Below, in pieces: positions 32,669 to 41,414 of a stretch of 62,298 bases of DNA. Location of the stretch: assembly GCA_024400915.1 (NCBI GenBank), contig JAKSLX010000018.1, forward strand, positions 1 to 62,298. The letters are read 5' to 3'. Numbering within the stretch: the first letter of the stretch is position 1; each line of letters opens with the position of its first letter. The translations under genes were made by a program, and so were the position numbers. The notes under the pieces are model-generated. The model was not told the origin of the DNA. It did no database searches and worked only from the letters and a program-made list of their open reading frames with translations. The DNA comes from Treponema sp. Lineage in GTDB: Bacteria; Spirochaetota; Spirochaetia; Treponematales; Treponemataceae.

Positions 32669-33916
32669 TTAGTTTCCGTCTGGAGTATACTGAAGGTTCT
32701 TAGCGTTCTTTCCTTCTTTTGCAAGGTCAACGCCAAGGCTTTCGATGAAGTTTGACTTAACACCCTTGAAAGTATTGATAACCTTGAGTGTGTGGTCCTT
32801 TTCAACCTTACCTACGGCAATGTCACGGATTGTGTGGTGATCCTTTCCGTTGATTACAGCCATTCCGCCTGGACCGTCAAAGCTTACTCCGCTTTCAAGA
32901 GCTGCGATGACTGGTTCAACATCTGCTGTTCCTGCCTTTTCTACGGCAGCCTTGTAAAGGTAAACTGATGTGTAGCATGCTTCAGCATCCCAACCCATGT
33001 ATTTTACAGATGGATTTGCAGCCTTAAGGTCTGCAGTAAACTTCTTTGCAGCTTCTGTCTCAACTTCTTCGTAGTAAGGAGCACCTACATATACGTCTGC
33101 CATTGCAGGAGCTTCAAAGAGCTTGTGTTCACCGTTGATTGCGAGGGCACATGTTGTAACGATAGGGATTTCAGCAAACTTGCTGTTTGACCACTGTTCG
33201 TAGAATGACATGTGTGCAGCACCTGTACAGAATGAAATGATCATGTCTGGCTTTGCAGCGTTGATGTTTGCAATTGTAGAGCTGAACTGGCTTACACCGA
33301 GAGGAATGAATTCAGTCTTTACAACTGAACCTCCGTTGCGTTCAACAGCCTTCTTTGCCCACTGTGAAGAAATCTGACCGAAGTTGTAGTCTGCGGCAAT
33401 GATGTAAACCTTTGCACCTGCAGGACATACATCCTTCATAAGGTAATCTACAGTTGGATCAATCTGCATTTCTGGGATTGGACCACAGCAGAATACGTAG
33501 TGGCTTGCAACACCACCTTCATATTCTTGGTTGTAGAAGTAAAGTGTTTCATTCTCTTCAAAGATTGGGCGGATGGCTTCGCGTGATGCACTTGAAATAC
33601 CTGCGATAACCATGTCTACCTTGTCTTCAAGACAAACCTTTCTTGCCATTTCCTGGTAGATTGTGTTGTCTGTCTGTGTATCATACTGAATCAATTCAAT
33701 CTGCTTTCCATTGATACCGCCTGCAGCGTTGATTTCATCTACAGCAAGCTTTGTACCGATTGATGCCTGGATACCATAGCTTGAAAAGTCTCCAGTAACG
33801 TCTGTAAGGATTGCAATCTTGATCTTGTCAGATGCAGCCTTCTTTCCACCACAGCTTGTAAAAGCCATGATTCCTGCTGCCAAAAATCCCAATGCAACTT
33901 TTGTAATTCTCTTCAT
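32669..33916 (-). CDS. Amide/urea-type substrate-binding lipoprotein (UrtA/FmdD-like)
   Basis: 415 residues from the ATG at 33916, chosen for the AGAGGTAG site before it. Lipobox FTSC is followed by a type I binding fold. SREAIRPIFEENETLYFYNQEYEG and the pattern around DPTVDYLM place it with the urea/short-chain amide branch rather than branched-chain amino-acid binders. No urease, urea carboxylase or formamidase gene is near; two nitrilase-family genes are. The ligand is therefore more likely an amide, N-carbamoyl compound or nitrile than urea itself (inference). Confidence 0.88.
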   Translation of the reverse strand: MKRITKVALGFLAAGIMAFTSCGGKKAASDKIKIAILTDVTGDFSSYGIQASIGTKLAVDEINAAGGINGKQIELIQYDTQTDNTIYQEMARKVCLEDKVDMVIAGISSASREAIRPIFEENETLYFYNQEYEGGVASHYVFCCGPIPEMQIDPTVDYLMKDVCPAGAKVYIIAADYNFGQISSQWAKKAVERNGGSVVKTEFIPLGVSQFSSTIANINAAKPDMIISFCTGAAHMSFYEQWSNSKFAEIPIVTTCALAINGEHKLFEAPAMADVYVGAPYYEEVETEAAKKFTADLKAANPSVKYMGWDAEACYTSVYLYKAAVEKAGTADVEPVIAALESGVSFDGPGGMAVINGKDHHTIRDIAVGKVEKDHTLKVINTFKGVKSNFIESLGVDLAKEGKNAKNLQYTPDGN

Positions 33917-33962
33917 AAGTCTACCTCTCATTGTTTATTTTCATCTTCCCGATGAATGACCC

Positions 33963-34589
<627 letters not shown>

Positions 34590-34602
34590 TTTCACTGCTC
34601 CC

Positions 34603-36330
34603 TTACATTACCAGCGGGTCGTACCACAAAGGCTGTCTCATTGAAACAAGATCCTTTCTGCGGACAACATTTGTCGGATATACGGAATCTGGAGAATTGC
34701 CTGTATCAACTGTCATCGAAACAAGCTCCTCTTTGTCTGCACTGCAGATCCTTTCATCGCGTGGGAACTTGAAGGTATCAGGACCAAATATTCCGCTTCT
34801 GCCGAATGCCTTTGATGAAACTTCGTTTGCAAAAAGCATGTAGCAGTTGTTTTCTCCTCCGCGTACCCTCCAAAGGTGCCAGTGGATTGTTGAATATCCC
34901 TTAGGAATCGGATAGTTGTGTCCGGCTGTAGTTCCCCTGAGTCCGTATGGAACAGGACAGTCTACGCTTGAAGGAGCAGCAAGGATGTCGCATCCAAGAA
35001 GTGCAAGGATTCTTCCCGTTTCTGGAATCAAGGCATCAGTACCGATCATGAGTCCAACTCTTCCGCAAGGAATGTTGCAGTAAACGAAGCCAAGGTTTCC
35101 TTCCTTTGCCCATTTCTTGTCTTCTTCGCTCAAGTGGATCTTTCTGTACTTTCCTTCAAGACCGTGTGGACCTACCATATATGCGCTGTTGAATTTTTCG
35201 CTGCCGTCAAGTTCTGCAGCACCGAACACGATGTAGATTCCGTTCTTCATGGAACAGTCAATCAATGCATCGATTTCTGCACAGCCTTCTGTTACTGGAG
35301 AATCCTTTGAGGCAAGGGCAAGTTCTGGGAATACCACAAGTTCGCTTCCTGACTTTGCTGCCTCTTCTGATTTTGCAATTATCTTTTCAAGGTTTGCCTT
35401 GACATCAGCAGAAGGTGACATCTGACAAACAGTCACTAGACTCTTCTTTCCTTTTGGAAGCGGATCGTGTCCGTAAAGGGGATGGAAGTCCAGCGGATTC
35501 CAAAGGTATGGGTCCCTCAAAAGATCCATGTACTGCTTTGGACGGCGGCTTTCGAATTTTGCCATTCCGTTTTCAAATTTCTTTTCGCGTGCTTTTTCAA
35601 GACTTACAGTTCCATAAACGATTGCCTCTTCGCTGTCGCAGTAGCTCTGGAGTGTTCCATCTGGATTGATGAGGCAGCTTCCGCCTGAAAATTCAACGGT
35701 GCGCTCAAGACCGATTCTGTTTGATTCAAGAACATAGCAGCCGTTTTCGTAAGCCCTGTTGATCCAGTATGGAGCAGGAGTTTTTTCTGCAAGCCAGTTG
35801 CTTATGTGGACGATTACATCTGCACCGCGCACACCTTCAAGACGAGCTGTCTCAATGAAGTGGATGTCCATGCAGATAAGCATTCCGATTTTTCCGATGG
35901 GAGTGTCAAAGACAACGTGGTCAAGATCACCCTGCTTTGTCCATTTAGGTTCTGAAATGTATCCGTGAGTTTTTCTGTGAGTTCCGACAACACCGTCAGG
36001 ACCAATGAGGGCTGCACTGTTATAGTAGGCACCAGTCTTTGTGTTTACTTCAGGCATGCCGACTACAATGTAGCAGTCATATTTTTTTGCAATGTTTCCA
36101 AACAAGTCTGTAGTAGGACCTGGAATCGGCTCAACATAAGGTTCAACTTCTTCCCTGTCGTACCAGCAGTAACCTGTAGTTGCCATTTCAGGAAGGGCAA
36201 TGAGTTTTGCTCCGTTCTTTGCGGCTTCTTCTACAAGTGCATACTGCTTTTTAAGATTGTTTTCTTTTTCGAACATCTTAGGCTCGCAGTTGATGGCTGC
36301 TACCTTGTATTCTTTAAGTGCTTCAATCAT
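34603..36330 (-). CDS. Two-domain nitrilase-superfamily (C-N hydrolase) protein; second active site lost
   Basis: 575 residues: two complete C-N hydrolase domains (about 8-275 and 296-570). Domain 1 has the triad Glu48 (LPEMATTGY), Lys120 (THRKTHGY) and Cys153 (LICMDIHF). Domain 2 keeps Glu336 (FPELALAS) and Lys397 (KYRKIHL) but has Gly430 (GGT codon) in LMIGTDAL where Cys is required. It therefore probably has one working amidase site and one non-catalytic domain for binding or assembly. A GGGGG site precedes the ATG. First gene of the importer operon, so its substrate should be the imported compound. Confidence 0.9.
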   Translation of the reverse strand: MIEALKEYKVAAINCEPKMFEKENNLKKQYALVEEAAKNGAKLIALPEMATTGYCWYDREEVEPYVEPIPGPTTDLFGNIAKKYDCYIVVGMPEVNTKTGAYYNSAALIGPDGVVGTHRKTHGYISEPKWTKQGDLDHVVFDTPIGKIGMLICMDIHFIETARLEGVRGADVIVHISNWLAEKTPAPYWINRAYENGCYVLESNRIGLERTVEFSGGSCLINPDGTLQSYCDSEEAIVYGTVSLEKAREKKFENGMAKFESRRPKQYMDLLRDPYLWNPLDFHPLYGHDPLPKGKKSLVTVCQMSPSADVKANLEKIIAKSEEAAKSGSELVVFPELALASKDSPVTEGCAEIDALIDCSMKNGIYIVFGAAELDGSEKFNSAYMVGPHGLEGKYRKIHLSEEDKKWAKEGNLGFVYCNIPCGRVGLMIGTDALIPETGRILALLGCDILAAPSSVDCPVPYGLRGTTAGHNYPIPKGYSTIHWHLWRVRGGENNCYMLFANEVSSKAFGRSGIFGPDTFKFPRDERICSADKEELVSMTVDTGNSPDSVYPTNVVRRKDLVSMRQPLWYDPLVM

Positions 36331-36387
36331 TTTCGACCCCCGTCTTTTTGAAGATGGCCAAAGAATATCCTGATTGAAGCACTGGTA

Positions 36388-36432
36388 ATTATAGGTTTTG
36401 GTCAGATTTTATATGAAAAATTCCACATTCCA
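36388..36432 (-). promoter_or_regulatory. Promoter of the amide operon with repeated TGGAA sites
   Basis: On the minus strand, TATAAT (36388-36393) has no recognisable -35. In its place, TGGAATGTGGAATTTTTC (36415-36432) carries two direct TGGAA repeats, a layout expected for an AraC-type activator. A related palindrome lies upstream of the second nitrilase. Confidence 0.5.
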
Positions 36433-36441
36433 ACTTTTTTC

Positions 36442-37482
36442 CTATTCTTTAGAATAAACCACAGGAGTCTTTCCTGTCCTTTCCTTAAAAAGTCTGCTGA
36501 AATATGCAACGTCTTCAAAACCAAGTTTTGCTGCAACCTGGTTCACCTTGTATCCCGAACGGCGCAAAAGAATTTTAGCCCTCTCGATTTTTGCAAAGGA
36601 AACAAAATCGATGAAGCTCATACCCGTTTCTTTTTTAAAAAAAGTGCTCAGATATTTTTTGTTCATGAGAAAGTCGCGGCTAATGTCTTCAAGGCTGATT
36701 GAATTTTCTATGTTCTCAAGGATGTAAACCCCGATGTTTTTTAAAACCTGATTTTCCGTACTCATATTGAACTTGTTGAATTCATTGTACATTTCCTTGA
36801 TCCTGAACCTTGCAACTTCAATAAGTTCTTCCATGGAATTAAAAAGCTGATTTCTTATGCTGCAGATTTCTTCAAGCATTGAAAACTTGTTTATGTAAGG
36901 TTTTGATTCAAGGCATTTGGCCGAAATATATTTGAGGATGTGGTTGAATTCAATGTCTAGTTCCGTAATGGAAAAATCCTGCTGCTGAATGTACTCCATG
37001 AATTCATAGACGACACCGTCGATGAGCCATTCACCGCTGTTGATGGCCTTGACGATTGAATCGGCCTTGAAGGACCAGAAATAATCATGCTTTCTTTTAG
37101 ACTCAATGAATTCCATTGCCCTTGTAATGCAACTGGATATTTTCTGTTCATCAACAGGCTTCAGAATATAGTCGAAAACTCCGCCACGAATACCTTCAAC
37201 TGCGTAGTCAAATTCTGCAAAACCGGAAATAAAAATTACAACGGGACAGAGGTTCTCCCTCTTTATTTCCCTAAGAAGAGTAATTCCGTTCATTTTGGGC
37301 ATGTTGATGTCCGTAAGGCACATGTCGACTTTTTCTTTTTTCAGAATTTCCAGAGCTTCAAACCCGTTCTGGGCTTCACCCACGATTTTAAAAATTTTCT
37401 TATCGCTGAAAAAATTCAACCCCGCAATCTGTTTCCTGCACAGCCTATTATCATCAACAATCAGAATCGAATATGTAGACAT
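36442..37482 (-). CDS. Orphan response regulator (REC-AraC)
   Basis: 346 residues from the ATG at 37482 (GGAG 6 nt upstream; the ATG at 37515 has no site and would lie in a terminator stem). Receiver domain 1-120 has Asp58 in CLTDINMPK and Lys in YILKPV; the C-terminal AraC pair is at about 248-345 (ISLEDISRDFLMNKKYLSTF; VNQVAAKLGFEDVAYFSRLF). No histidine kinase is adjacent. Placed between the two nitrilase genes, it is the natural candidate regulator of the amide operon. Its mRNA must pass a terminator directly before the Shine-Dalgarno. Confidence 0.92.
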   Translation of the reverse strand: MSTYSILIVDDNRLCRKQIAGLNFFSDKKIFKIVGEAQNGFEALEILKKEKVDMCLTDINMPKMNGITLLREIKRENLCPVVIFISGFAEFDYAVEGIRGGVFDYILKPVDEQKISSCITRAMEFIESKRKHDYFWSFKADSIVKAINSGEWLIDGVVYEFMEYIQQQDFSITELDIEFNHILKYISAKCLESKPYINKFSMLEEICSIRNQLFNSMEELIEVARFRIKEMYNEFNKFNMSTENQVLKNIGVYILENIENSISLEDISRDFLMNKKYLSTFFKKETGMSFIDFVSFAKIERAKILLRRSGYKVNQVAAKLGFEDVAYFSRLFKERTGKTPVVYSKE

Positions 37483-37492
37483 TTGGTTCTCC

Positions 37493-37529
37493 AAAAAAAA
37501 AAGCGACACGCACAAAATGTACGCATCGC
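37493..37529 (-). terminator. Terminator directly before the regulator's Shine-Dalgarno
   Basis: In transcript order, GCGATGCGTAC pairs with GTGCGTGTCGC, then ten T, then GGAGAACCAA-ATG. Upstream, a second stem (GGAACAGTG/CACTGTCC, 37536-37571) has CCTCCTT in its loop. The layout is that of an attenuator or riboswitch expression platform. Confidence 0.75.
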
Positions 37530-37616
37530 CTTTGACACTGTCCTAAGGAGGATTATAAATTCGGAACAGTGCCAGCTCTTGTATATTTAAGCAATGAATT
37601 CATTTATAACTAAAAT

Positions 37617-38528
37617 TTATAGCCATTCACCGTCTGCGCTGAATTCCTTTGGCTCGGCAATCTTGGAATAAGCAATCGGCCTTCTGTCCTTGATCATGTT
37701 GAGACCAAAGAAACCTACATGCATTGCATCGTAGCGGTCTTCCTGAATGCTTTCAGTCTCATAGTAAACGATGCCTTCCTTTGTTCCTGTAGACGCAACG
37801 ATTTCACCGCGAGGATTTACAATATTGCTGTTTCCAAAATAATTTCCCTTTCCGGTAATTCCAACCTGGTTTGCAGAAATGAAGTAACAGCAGTTTTCCA
37901 TGGCACGAACACGGTCATAAAGATCATAGATGTAGAATGATCTGTCCTTGCCGATATCTTCAGGTTTTGTTTCAAAAGTATCATAGCCCCATGCTGTAGA
38001 CATGACGATTACTTCTGCACCCTTGAGTGCAAGAGTTCTTGTGCTTTCAGGGAACGACTTGTCGTAGCAGATGAGCATGCCGATCTTTCCGATGGCAGTA
38101 TCAAATACCTTGAATTCATTTCCTGGAGTATAGATGTGAAGTTCATCAAATGGATTGTGAACCTTGCGATAATTTCCAACAAGCCCTTCAGGTCCAACAA
38201 GAGCCATTGAGTTGTAGAGAACCCAATCCTGGTCCTTGTCCTTTTCCGTATATCCAAAAATTATGTAGATGTTCTTTTCTTTAGCCTTCTGCATGATTGC
38301 CTTGAAGCATTCACCTTCACCGGCGATCTCTGCATTCTTGTACTGGTACATGAAATCCGAGCTTTCCATCTTAACAAGGCTTGTAAGATACCCCTGAAGA
38401 CTCTGTTCTGCAAAAACTACAAGGTTAGATCCGTTTGCAGCAGCTTCATCAATATACTTGAAATATTTTTCCAAATTCTTCTTCTTATCAAAAACACAGT
38501 TGATTGCTGTAGTTGCCATCTTAATCAT
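37617..38528 (-). CDS. Nitrilase-superfamily amidohydrolase (single domain)
   Basis: 303 residues, one C-N hydrolase domain with an intact triad: Glu41 (FAEQSLQGY), Lys122 (NYRKVHNP) and Cys154 (LICYDKSFP). Hydrolyses a non-peptide C-N bond (amide, N-carbamoyl or nitrile); substrate not predictable. AGAGG lies 7 nt before the ATG. It has its own promoter region and is followed by the regulator leader, so read-through would link it to the regulator gene. Confidence 0.92.
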   Translation of the reverse strand: MIKMATTAINCVFDKKKNLEKYFKYIDEAAANGSNLVVFAEQSLQGYLTSLVKMESSDFMYQYKNAEIAGEGECFKAIMQKAKEKNIYIIFGYTEKDKDQDWVLYNSMALVGPEGLVGNYRKVHNPFDELHIYTPGNEFKVFDTAIGKIGMLICYDKSFPESTRTLALKGAEVIVMSTAWGYDTFETKPEDIGKDRSFYIYDLYDRVRAMENCCYFISANQVGITGKGNYFGNSNIVNPRGEIVASTGTKEGIVYYETESIQEDRYDAMHVGFFGLNMIKDRRPIAYSKIAEPKEFSADGEWL

Positions 38529-38591
38529 AATCGTACCTCTCGTGGAAATTAAGTATGGCTTCTTTATATATTTAAATCAGATGAAAAAGTG

Positions 38592-38606
38592 ATGGAATTT
38601 TTCCAT
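38592..38606 (-). promoter_or_regulatory. Palindromic operator upstream of the second nitrilase
   Basis: ATGGAA-TTT-TTCCAT, a perfect 6-3-6 dyad about 65 nt before the start codon. Its 11-base core is shared with the site at 36415-36425. Confidence 0.5.
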
Positions 38607-38656
38607 TTTTACCATGAATAAAGTTAGGTTGAATTAAAATCCAAGGAACCACCCAC

Positions 38657-38968
38657 AGCAGGCTTGGCATGGTTCCTAGCGCAAGCAGGTTTTTTCTACC
38701 CTTCTCCCATATCCCAAGCTGATGTTAATTTTTCTATAACACTAAAAAAAGCCTGCGGAGCAGAGGTTGGGCGAAAGCTTTGTTCCACACAGTCCCATCA
38801 CTTCAATAACTTTCGTCCCAAGATTGCAGATGCAATCTTGTTCACGCATTTAGCTATCAACTTGAAATCGAAGATTTCACCGGAGCAGGCTTGATGCGGT
38901 TCTTCGCGTAAGGCAGGCTTTGCTTTTCCGTCCCCACACTCAAGATGATGTCAATTTCCTTTTAACAG
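38657..38968 (+). repeat. Repeat cluster downstream of the galactanase gene
   Basis: A unit beginning GGAGCAGGCTTGATG and ending GCAGGCTTT recurs at about 38655, 38880 and 39029. A second unit, AAAAAAAGCCTGC, recurs at 38744 and 38971. Between them lie plus-strand fragments resembling the last codons of a galactanase gene (38716 and 38944-38964). No gene is supported in 38529-39076. Confidence 0.65.
38769..38840 (+). repeat. Paired-hairpin element near the galactanase gene
   Basis: Hairpin I has arms GGGCGAAAG (38769-38777) and CTTTCGTCC (38810-38818) with a 32-nt loop. Hairpin II abuts it: CAAGATTGCA-GA-TGCAATCTTG (38819-38840). Same layout as at tRNA-Ala, pyrE and psd. Confidence 0.7.
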
Positions 38969-38970
38969 CT

Positions 38971-39074
38971 AAAAAAAGCCTGCCGGAGCGGAGGTTCACA
39001 TCAAACTGCGACTTGAGACGCAGTCTCATCGGAGCAGGCTTGATGTGGTTCTTCGCGCAAGGCAGGCTTTTTTT
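38971..39074 (-). terminator. Large cruciform terminator of the galactanase gene
   Basis: The 14-bp arms AAAAAAAGCCTGCC and GGCAGGCTTTTTTT are perfectly complementary. They enclose nested stems (ACATCAA/TTGATGT, ACTGCG/CGCAGT). T tracts lie at both outer ends, so it can act in either direction. Confidence 0.75.
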
Positions 39075-39076
39075 AT

Positions 39077-41104
39077 TTATTTTACAAGCAGGAAATTGAC
39101 ATCATCGCAGACAAGCCATGCACCGTTGGCACCGTCTTTGGCATACTCGGCTGCCATGCGGACTTTAACCGTGATGCTATCAACGGAATCATCAACCTTA
39201 ACGCTAGGAATTTCCACACGATCAAATTTTTTCCACTGGTTTGGAATTACGGCATCAGCCTTGAAAGCAACAGTCTTCCCGTCCTTCTTTTTTACTTCAA
39301 CCAAAAGATAGGACCCGCTTGGATTTTTAATTCCAGTTCCTTCAAAGGAAGCAAAGCATTTGTATTCACCCTTATCAAGACCCTTAAGCTCCTGGCTCAA
39401 GGTAAAATCAAAGTTGTCAGGTTCCCAACCCGTTGCATAGCAGAGCCCTTCCTTTGCATTCTGGTTGTTTTTGTCTACCTTAGGATTTCCCTTTCCAAGA
39501 TCGTTTGTAACGGTCCAGCCTTCAAGACTGCCCTTCTCAAAATTTCCGTTTACAAGGAAGTTGCTTGCCGTAACATTTACATAGCAGTTAACATCGTCAC
39601 CCTTCTTTGTCTTTCCAGTAACTTTGTATTCACCAAAATCAGGATGAATCAAAACCGCTTCAGCCTGTGCCCTGTGCCAGTCGACGGCCTCATCAACAAC
39701 GCTTCCGTCGTTATAGGCAACCTTTGCAGTTGCAGGAAGTTCATTCTGTTTTCCGTAGGCAAATTCCACGCGGAGGTCATCGATATGGACAACCTTAAGC
39801 TCACCTTTTGATCCTGTGCGGGCATAGTTCCATACATTGATGCTGTCCAGAACCTTTCCGTCAAAATCAAAGAATGCCTGATTGTCCCAGGTTCCGCCGT
39901 TGACCGCAGACTTAACTTCCTTGTCATAATCGCGAGCATTGAAAGTTGCCCAGCCACTTCCGTTCTGAGCCCAGCAGTTCTGGTTGTAGGCAAGAACTTT
40001 TTCCGCATCACGCTTAGAAAGATCAAAGTGCTTTGGAGGAATCCATGCAGGTTCCCAGTAGAACACGCCGATTCCCGCACCCTTGACCTTTGCAACTGCA
40101 TCAATTACATCGCGGACTGCAATTGCCTGCCCTTCAACTGTAAGTGGATATTTAAATTCCTGGTTTGCCGACATGGTTGAAACAACATTTCCAAATCCAT
40201 CTCCGTCTTCATCTGTAAACGGATAGGAAACTTCCATGACCATGACTTTTTTATTGTAGAAATTCGAAAGCTTGCGGAGAACAACCGAAAGCTTCTTTAC
40301 GTCGCCGTGCCAGTAAGGATAGTAAGAAGTTCCAAACACATCGTAATCAACTCCATATTTTTCAAGCAATGAAGCCTTGTGCTCAAGATAGCCTTCGGAA
40401 AGAGGATCAGTATAGTGAACTGCAATCTGAATGTTCCTGTCAAAATCGCGCACTGCCTCTGCACCTGCCTTTACAAGGGAGCAGACCTGTGCATCGTAGA
40501 TTTCACCGCAAAGCCCGTTGTTGATTTCATTTCCAACCTGAACCATGGAAACCTTAACTCCTGCCTTCTTTAGTTTCTTAAGGCTGTCGGTAGTAAATTC
40601 CTTTATTGCCTTCTGCTTTTCTTCAAGGCTGAATTTTTCCCATCCCTTTGGTGCCGTCTGCTTGTTAGGGTCTGCCCAGAAATCAGAATAGTGGAAATCG
40701 ATGAGGACCTTCATTCCGGCCTTTGTCGCTCTCTTTCCAAGCTTGCATGCAACTTCAATGTCGTTAGCTCCGCCGCCGTAGGTTCTTCCGTCTATAGTAT
40801 TTGGATTGTTCCATACACGGATGCGGACAGCATTTGCACCGCCTGCTTTTAAAAGTTCAATTGGATCAGAAGTCATTCCCTTTGCGTCATAAAATTTTGC
40901 GCCGCCTGCTTCAACGGACACAAGGGAAGAAATGTCCACACCCATATAAAAATTTTCCGGAATATTGCTTACCGGAAGAACAGTAATTTTTTCAGATTGC
41001 GGATTCACTGTCACCGGGGATTTTTTCAGGCTGCAGGAACCAAACAGAGAAAGCGCCATTACTCCAGCAATAACAAGATTTGCATTCAGAATTGTTTTTT
41101 TCAT
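39077..41104 (-). CDS. GH53 endo-beta-1,4-galactanase lipoprotein with C-terminal binding module
   Basis: 675 residues. Lipobox FGSC (Cys24) points to a cell-surface or periplasmic lipoprotein. The GH53 barrel (about 50-420) has acid/base Glu193 (QVGNEINNG) and nucleophile Glu291 (VMEVSYPF), and GMKVLIDFHYSDFWADP is a family hallmark. An Ig-like/Big domain (about 440-520) and a jelly-roll carbohydrate-binding module (about 525-675) follow. It cleaves beta-1,4-galactan side chains of pectin. Promoter and a LacI/GalR-type operator lie upstream. Copies of its 3' end occur on both flanks. Confidence 0.93.
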   Translation of the reverse strand: MKKTILNANLVIAGVMALSLFGSCSLKKSPVTVNPQSEKITVLPVSNIPENFYMGVDISSLVSVEAGGAKFYDAKGMTSDPIELLKAGGANAVRIRVWNNPNTIDGRTYGGGANDIEVACKLGKRATKAGMKVLIDFHYSDFWADPNKQTAPKGWEKFSLEEKQKAIKEFTTDSLKKLKKAGVKVSMVQVGNEINNGLCGEIYDAQVCSLVKAGAEAVRDFDRNIQIAVHYTDPLSEGYLEHKASLLEKYGVDYDVFGTSYYPYWHGDVKKLSVVLRKLSNFYNKKVMVMEVSYPFTDEDGDGFGNVVSTMSANQEFKYPLTVEGQAIAVRDVIDAVAKVKGAGIGVFYWEPAWIPPKHFDLSKRDAEKVLAYNQNCWAQNGSGWATFNARDYDKEVKSAVNGGTWDNQAFFDFDGKVLDSINVWNYARTGSKGELKVVHIDDLRVEFAYGKQNELPATAKVAYNDGSVVDEAVDWHRAQAEAVLIHPDFGEYKVTGKTKKGDDVNCYVNVTASNFLVNGNFEKGSLEGWTVTNDLGKGNPKVDKNNQNAKEGLCYATGWEPDNFDFTLSQELKGLDKGEYKCFASFEGTGIKNPSGSYLLVEVKKKDGKTVAFKADAVIPNQWKKFDRVEIPSVKVDDSVDSITVKVRMAAEYAKDGANGAWLVCDDVNFLLVK

Positions 41105-41131
41105 TTTTTACCCCGAAAATACATAAATTTA

Positions 41132-41145
41132 TCAACACGCGTTGA
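41132..41145 (-). promoter_or_regulatory. LacI/GalR-type operator of the galactanase gene
   Basis: TCAACACGCGTTGA, a 14-bp dyad with the central CG typical of LacI-family sites and one mismatch, placed just downstream of the predicted transcription start. Confidence 0.6.
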
Positions 41146-41152
41146 CCATATA

Positions 41153-41180
41153 AGTATAACACAACCTTTTACTAAAGCAA
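41153..41180 (-). promoter_or_regulatory. Promoter of the galactanase gene
   Basis: Minus strand: TTGCTT (41175-41180), 16 nt, TATACT (41153-41158). Confidence 0.65.
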
Positions 41181-41234
41181 GATTTTGCTTATGGAGTTGA
41201 GCAAAAAAATTGCGCAGGATAAGATGATGATAAT

Positions 41235-41282
41235 TATTTAACTAAAAGGAAATTGACATCATCGCAGACCAACCATGCTCCT
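41235..41282 (-). pseudogene. 3'-end remnant of a second galactanase gene
   Basis: Read on the minus strand, 48 bases encode GAWLVCDDVNFLLVK and a stop, exactly the last 15 residues of the intact galactanase but with different synonymous codons. No upstream part remains. It marks a lost tandem paralogue or a recombination scar. The rest of 41105-41414 holds only the promoter and operator listed. Confidence 0.85.
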
Positions 41283-41399
41283 TAAAATTATTATCGAGGG
41301 AATCGAAGTGTATCATATCTTAGTGTTAACGGAAAGGAAGTAACCTTTCATTGTTCTCCAACATTTATAATGAGTATATGAACATTATTAAAAATGAAA

Positions 41400-41405
41400 T
41401 ATAAT
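41400..41405 (+). promoter_or_regulatory. -10 box 9 nt before the lipase start (leaderless candidate)
   Basis: TATAAT, 9 nt, ATG at 41415, and no Shine-Dalgarno. A second TATAAT lies at 41366-41371. Confidence 0.4.
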
Positions 41406-41414
41406 CCGAACACC

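Noticed and set aside
29206..33916. Urea uptake system (urtABCDE) in the strict sense
   Set aside because: The protein families fit, but no urease is present and nitrilases are; urea as ligand is not supported, so gene symbols were withheld.
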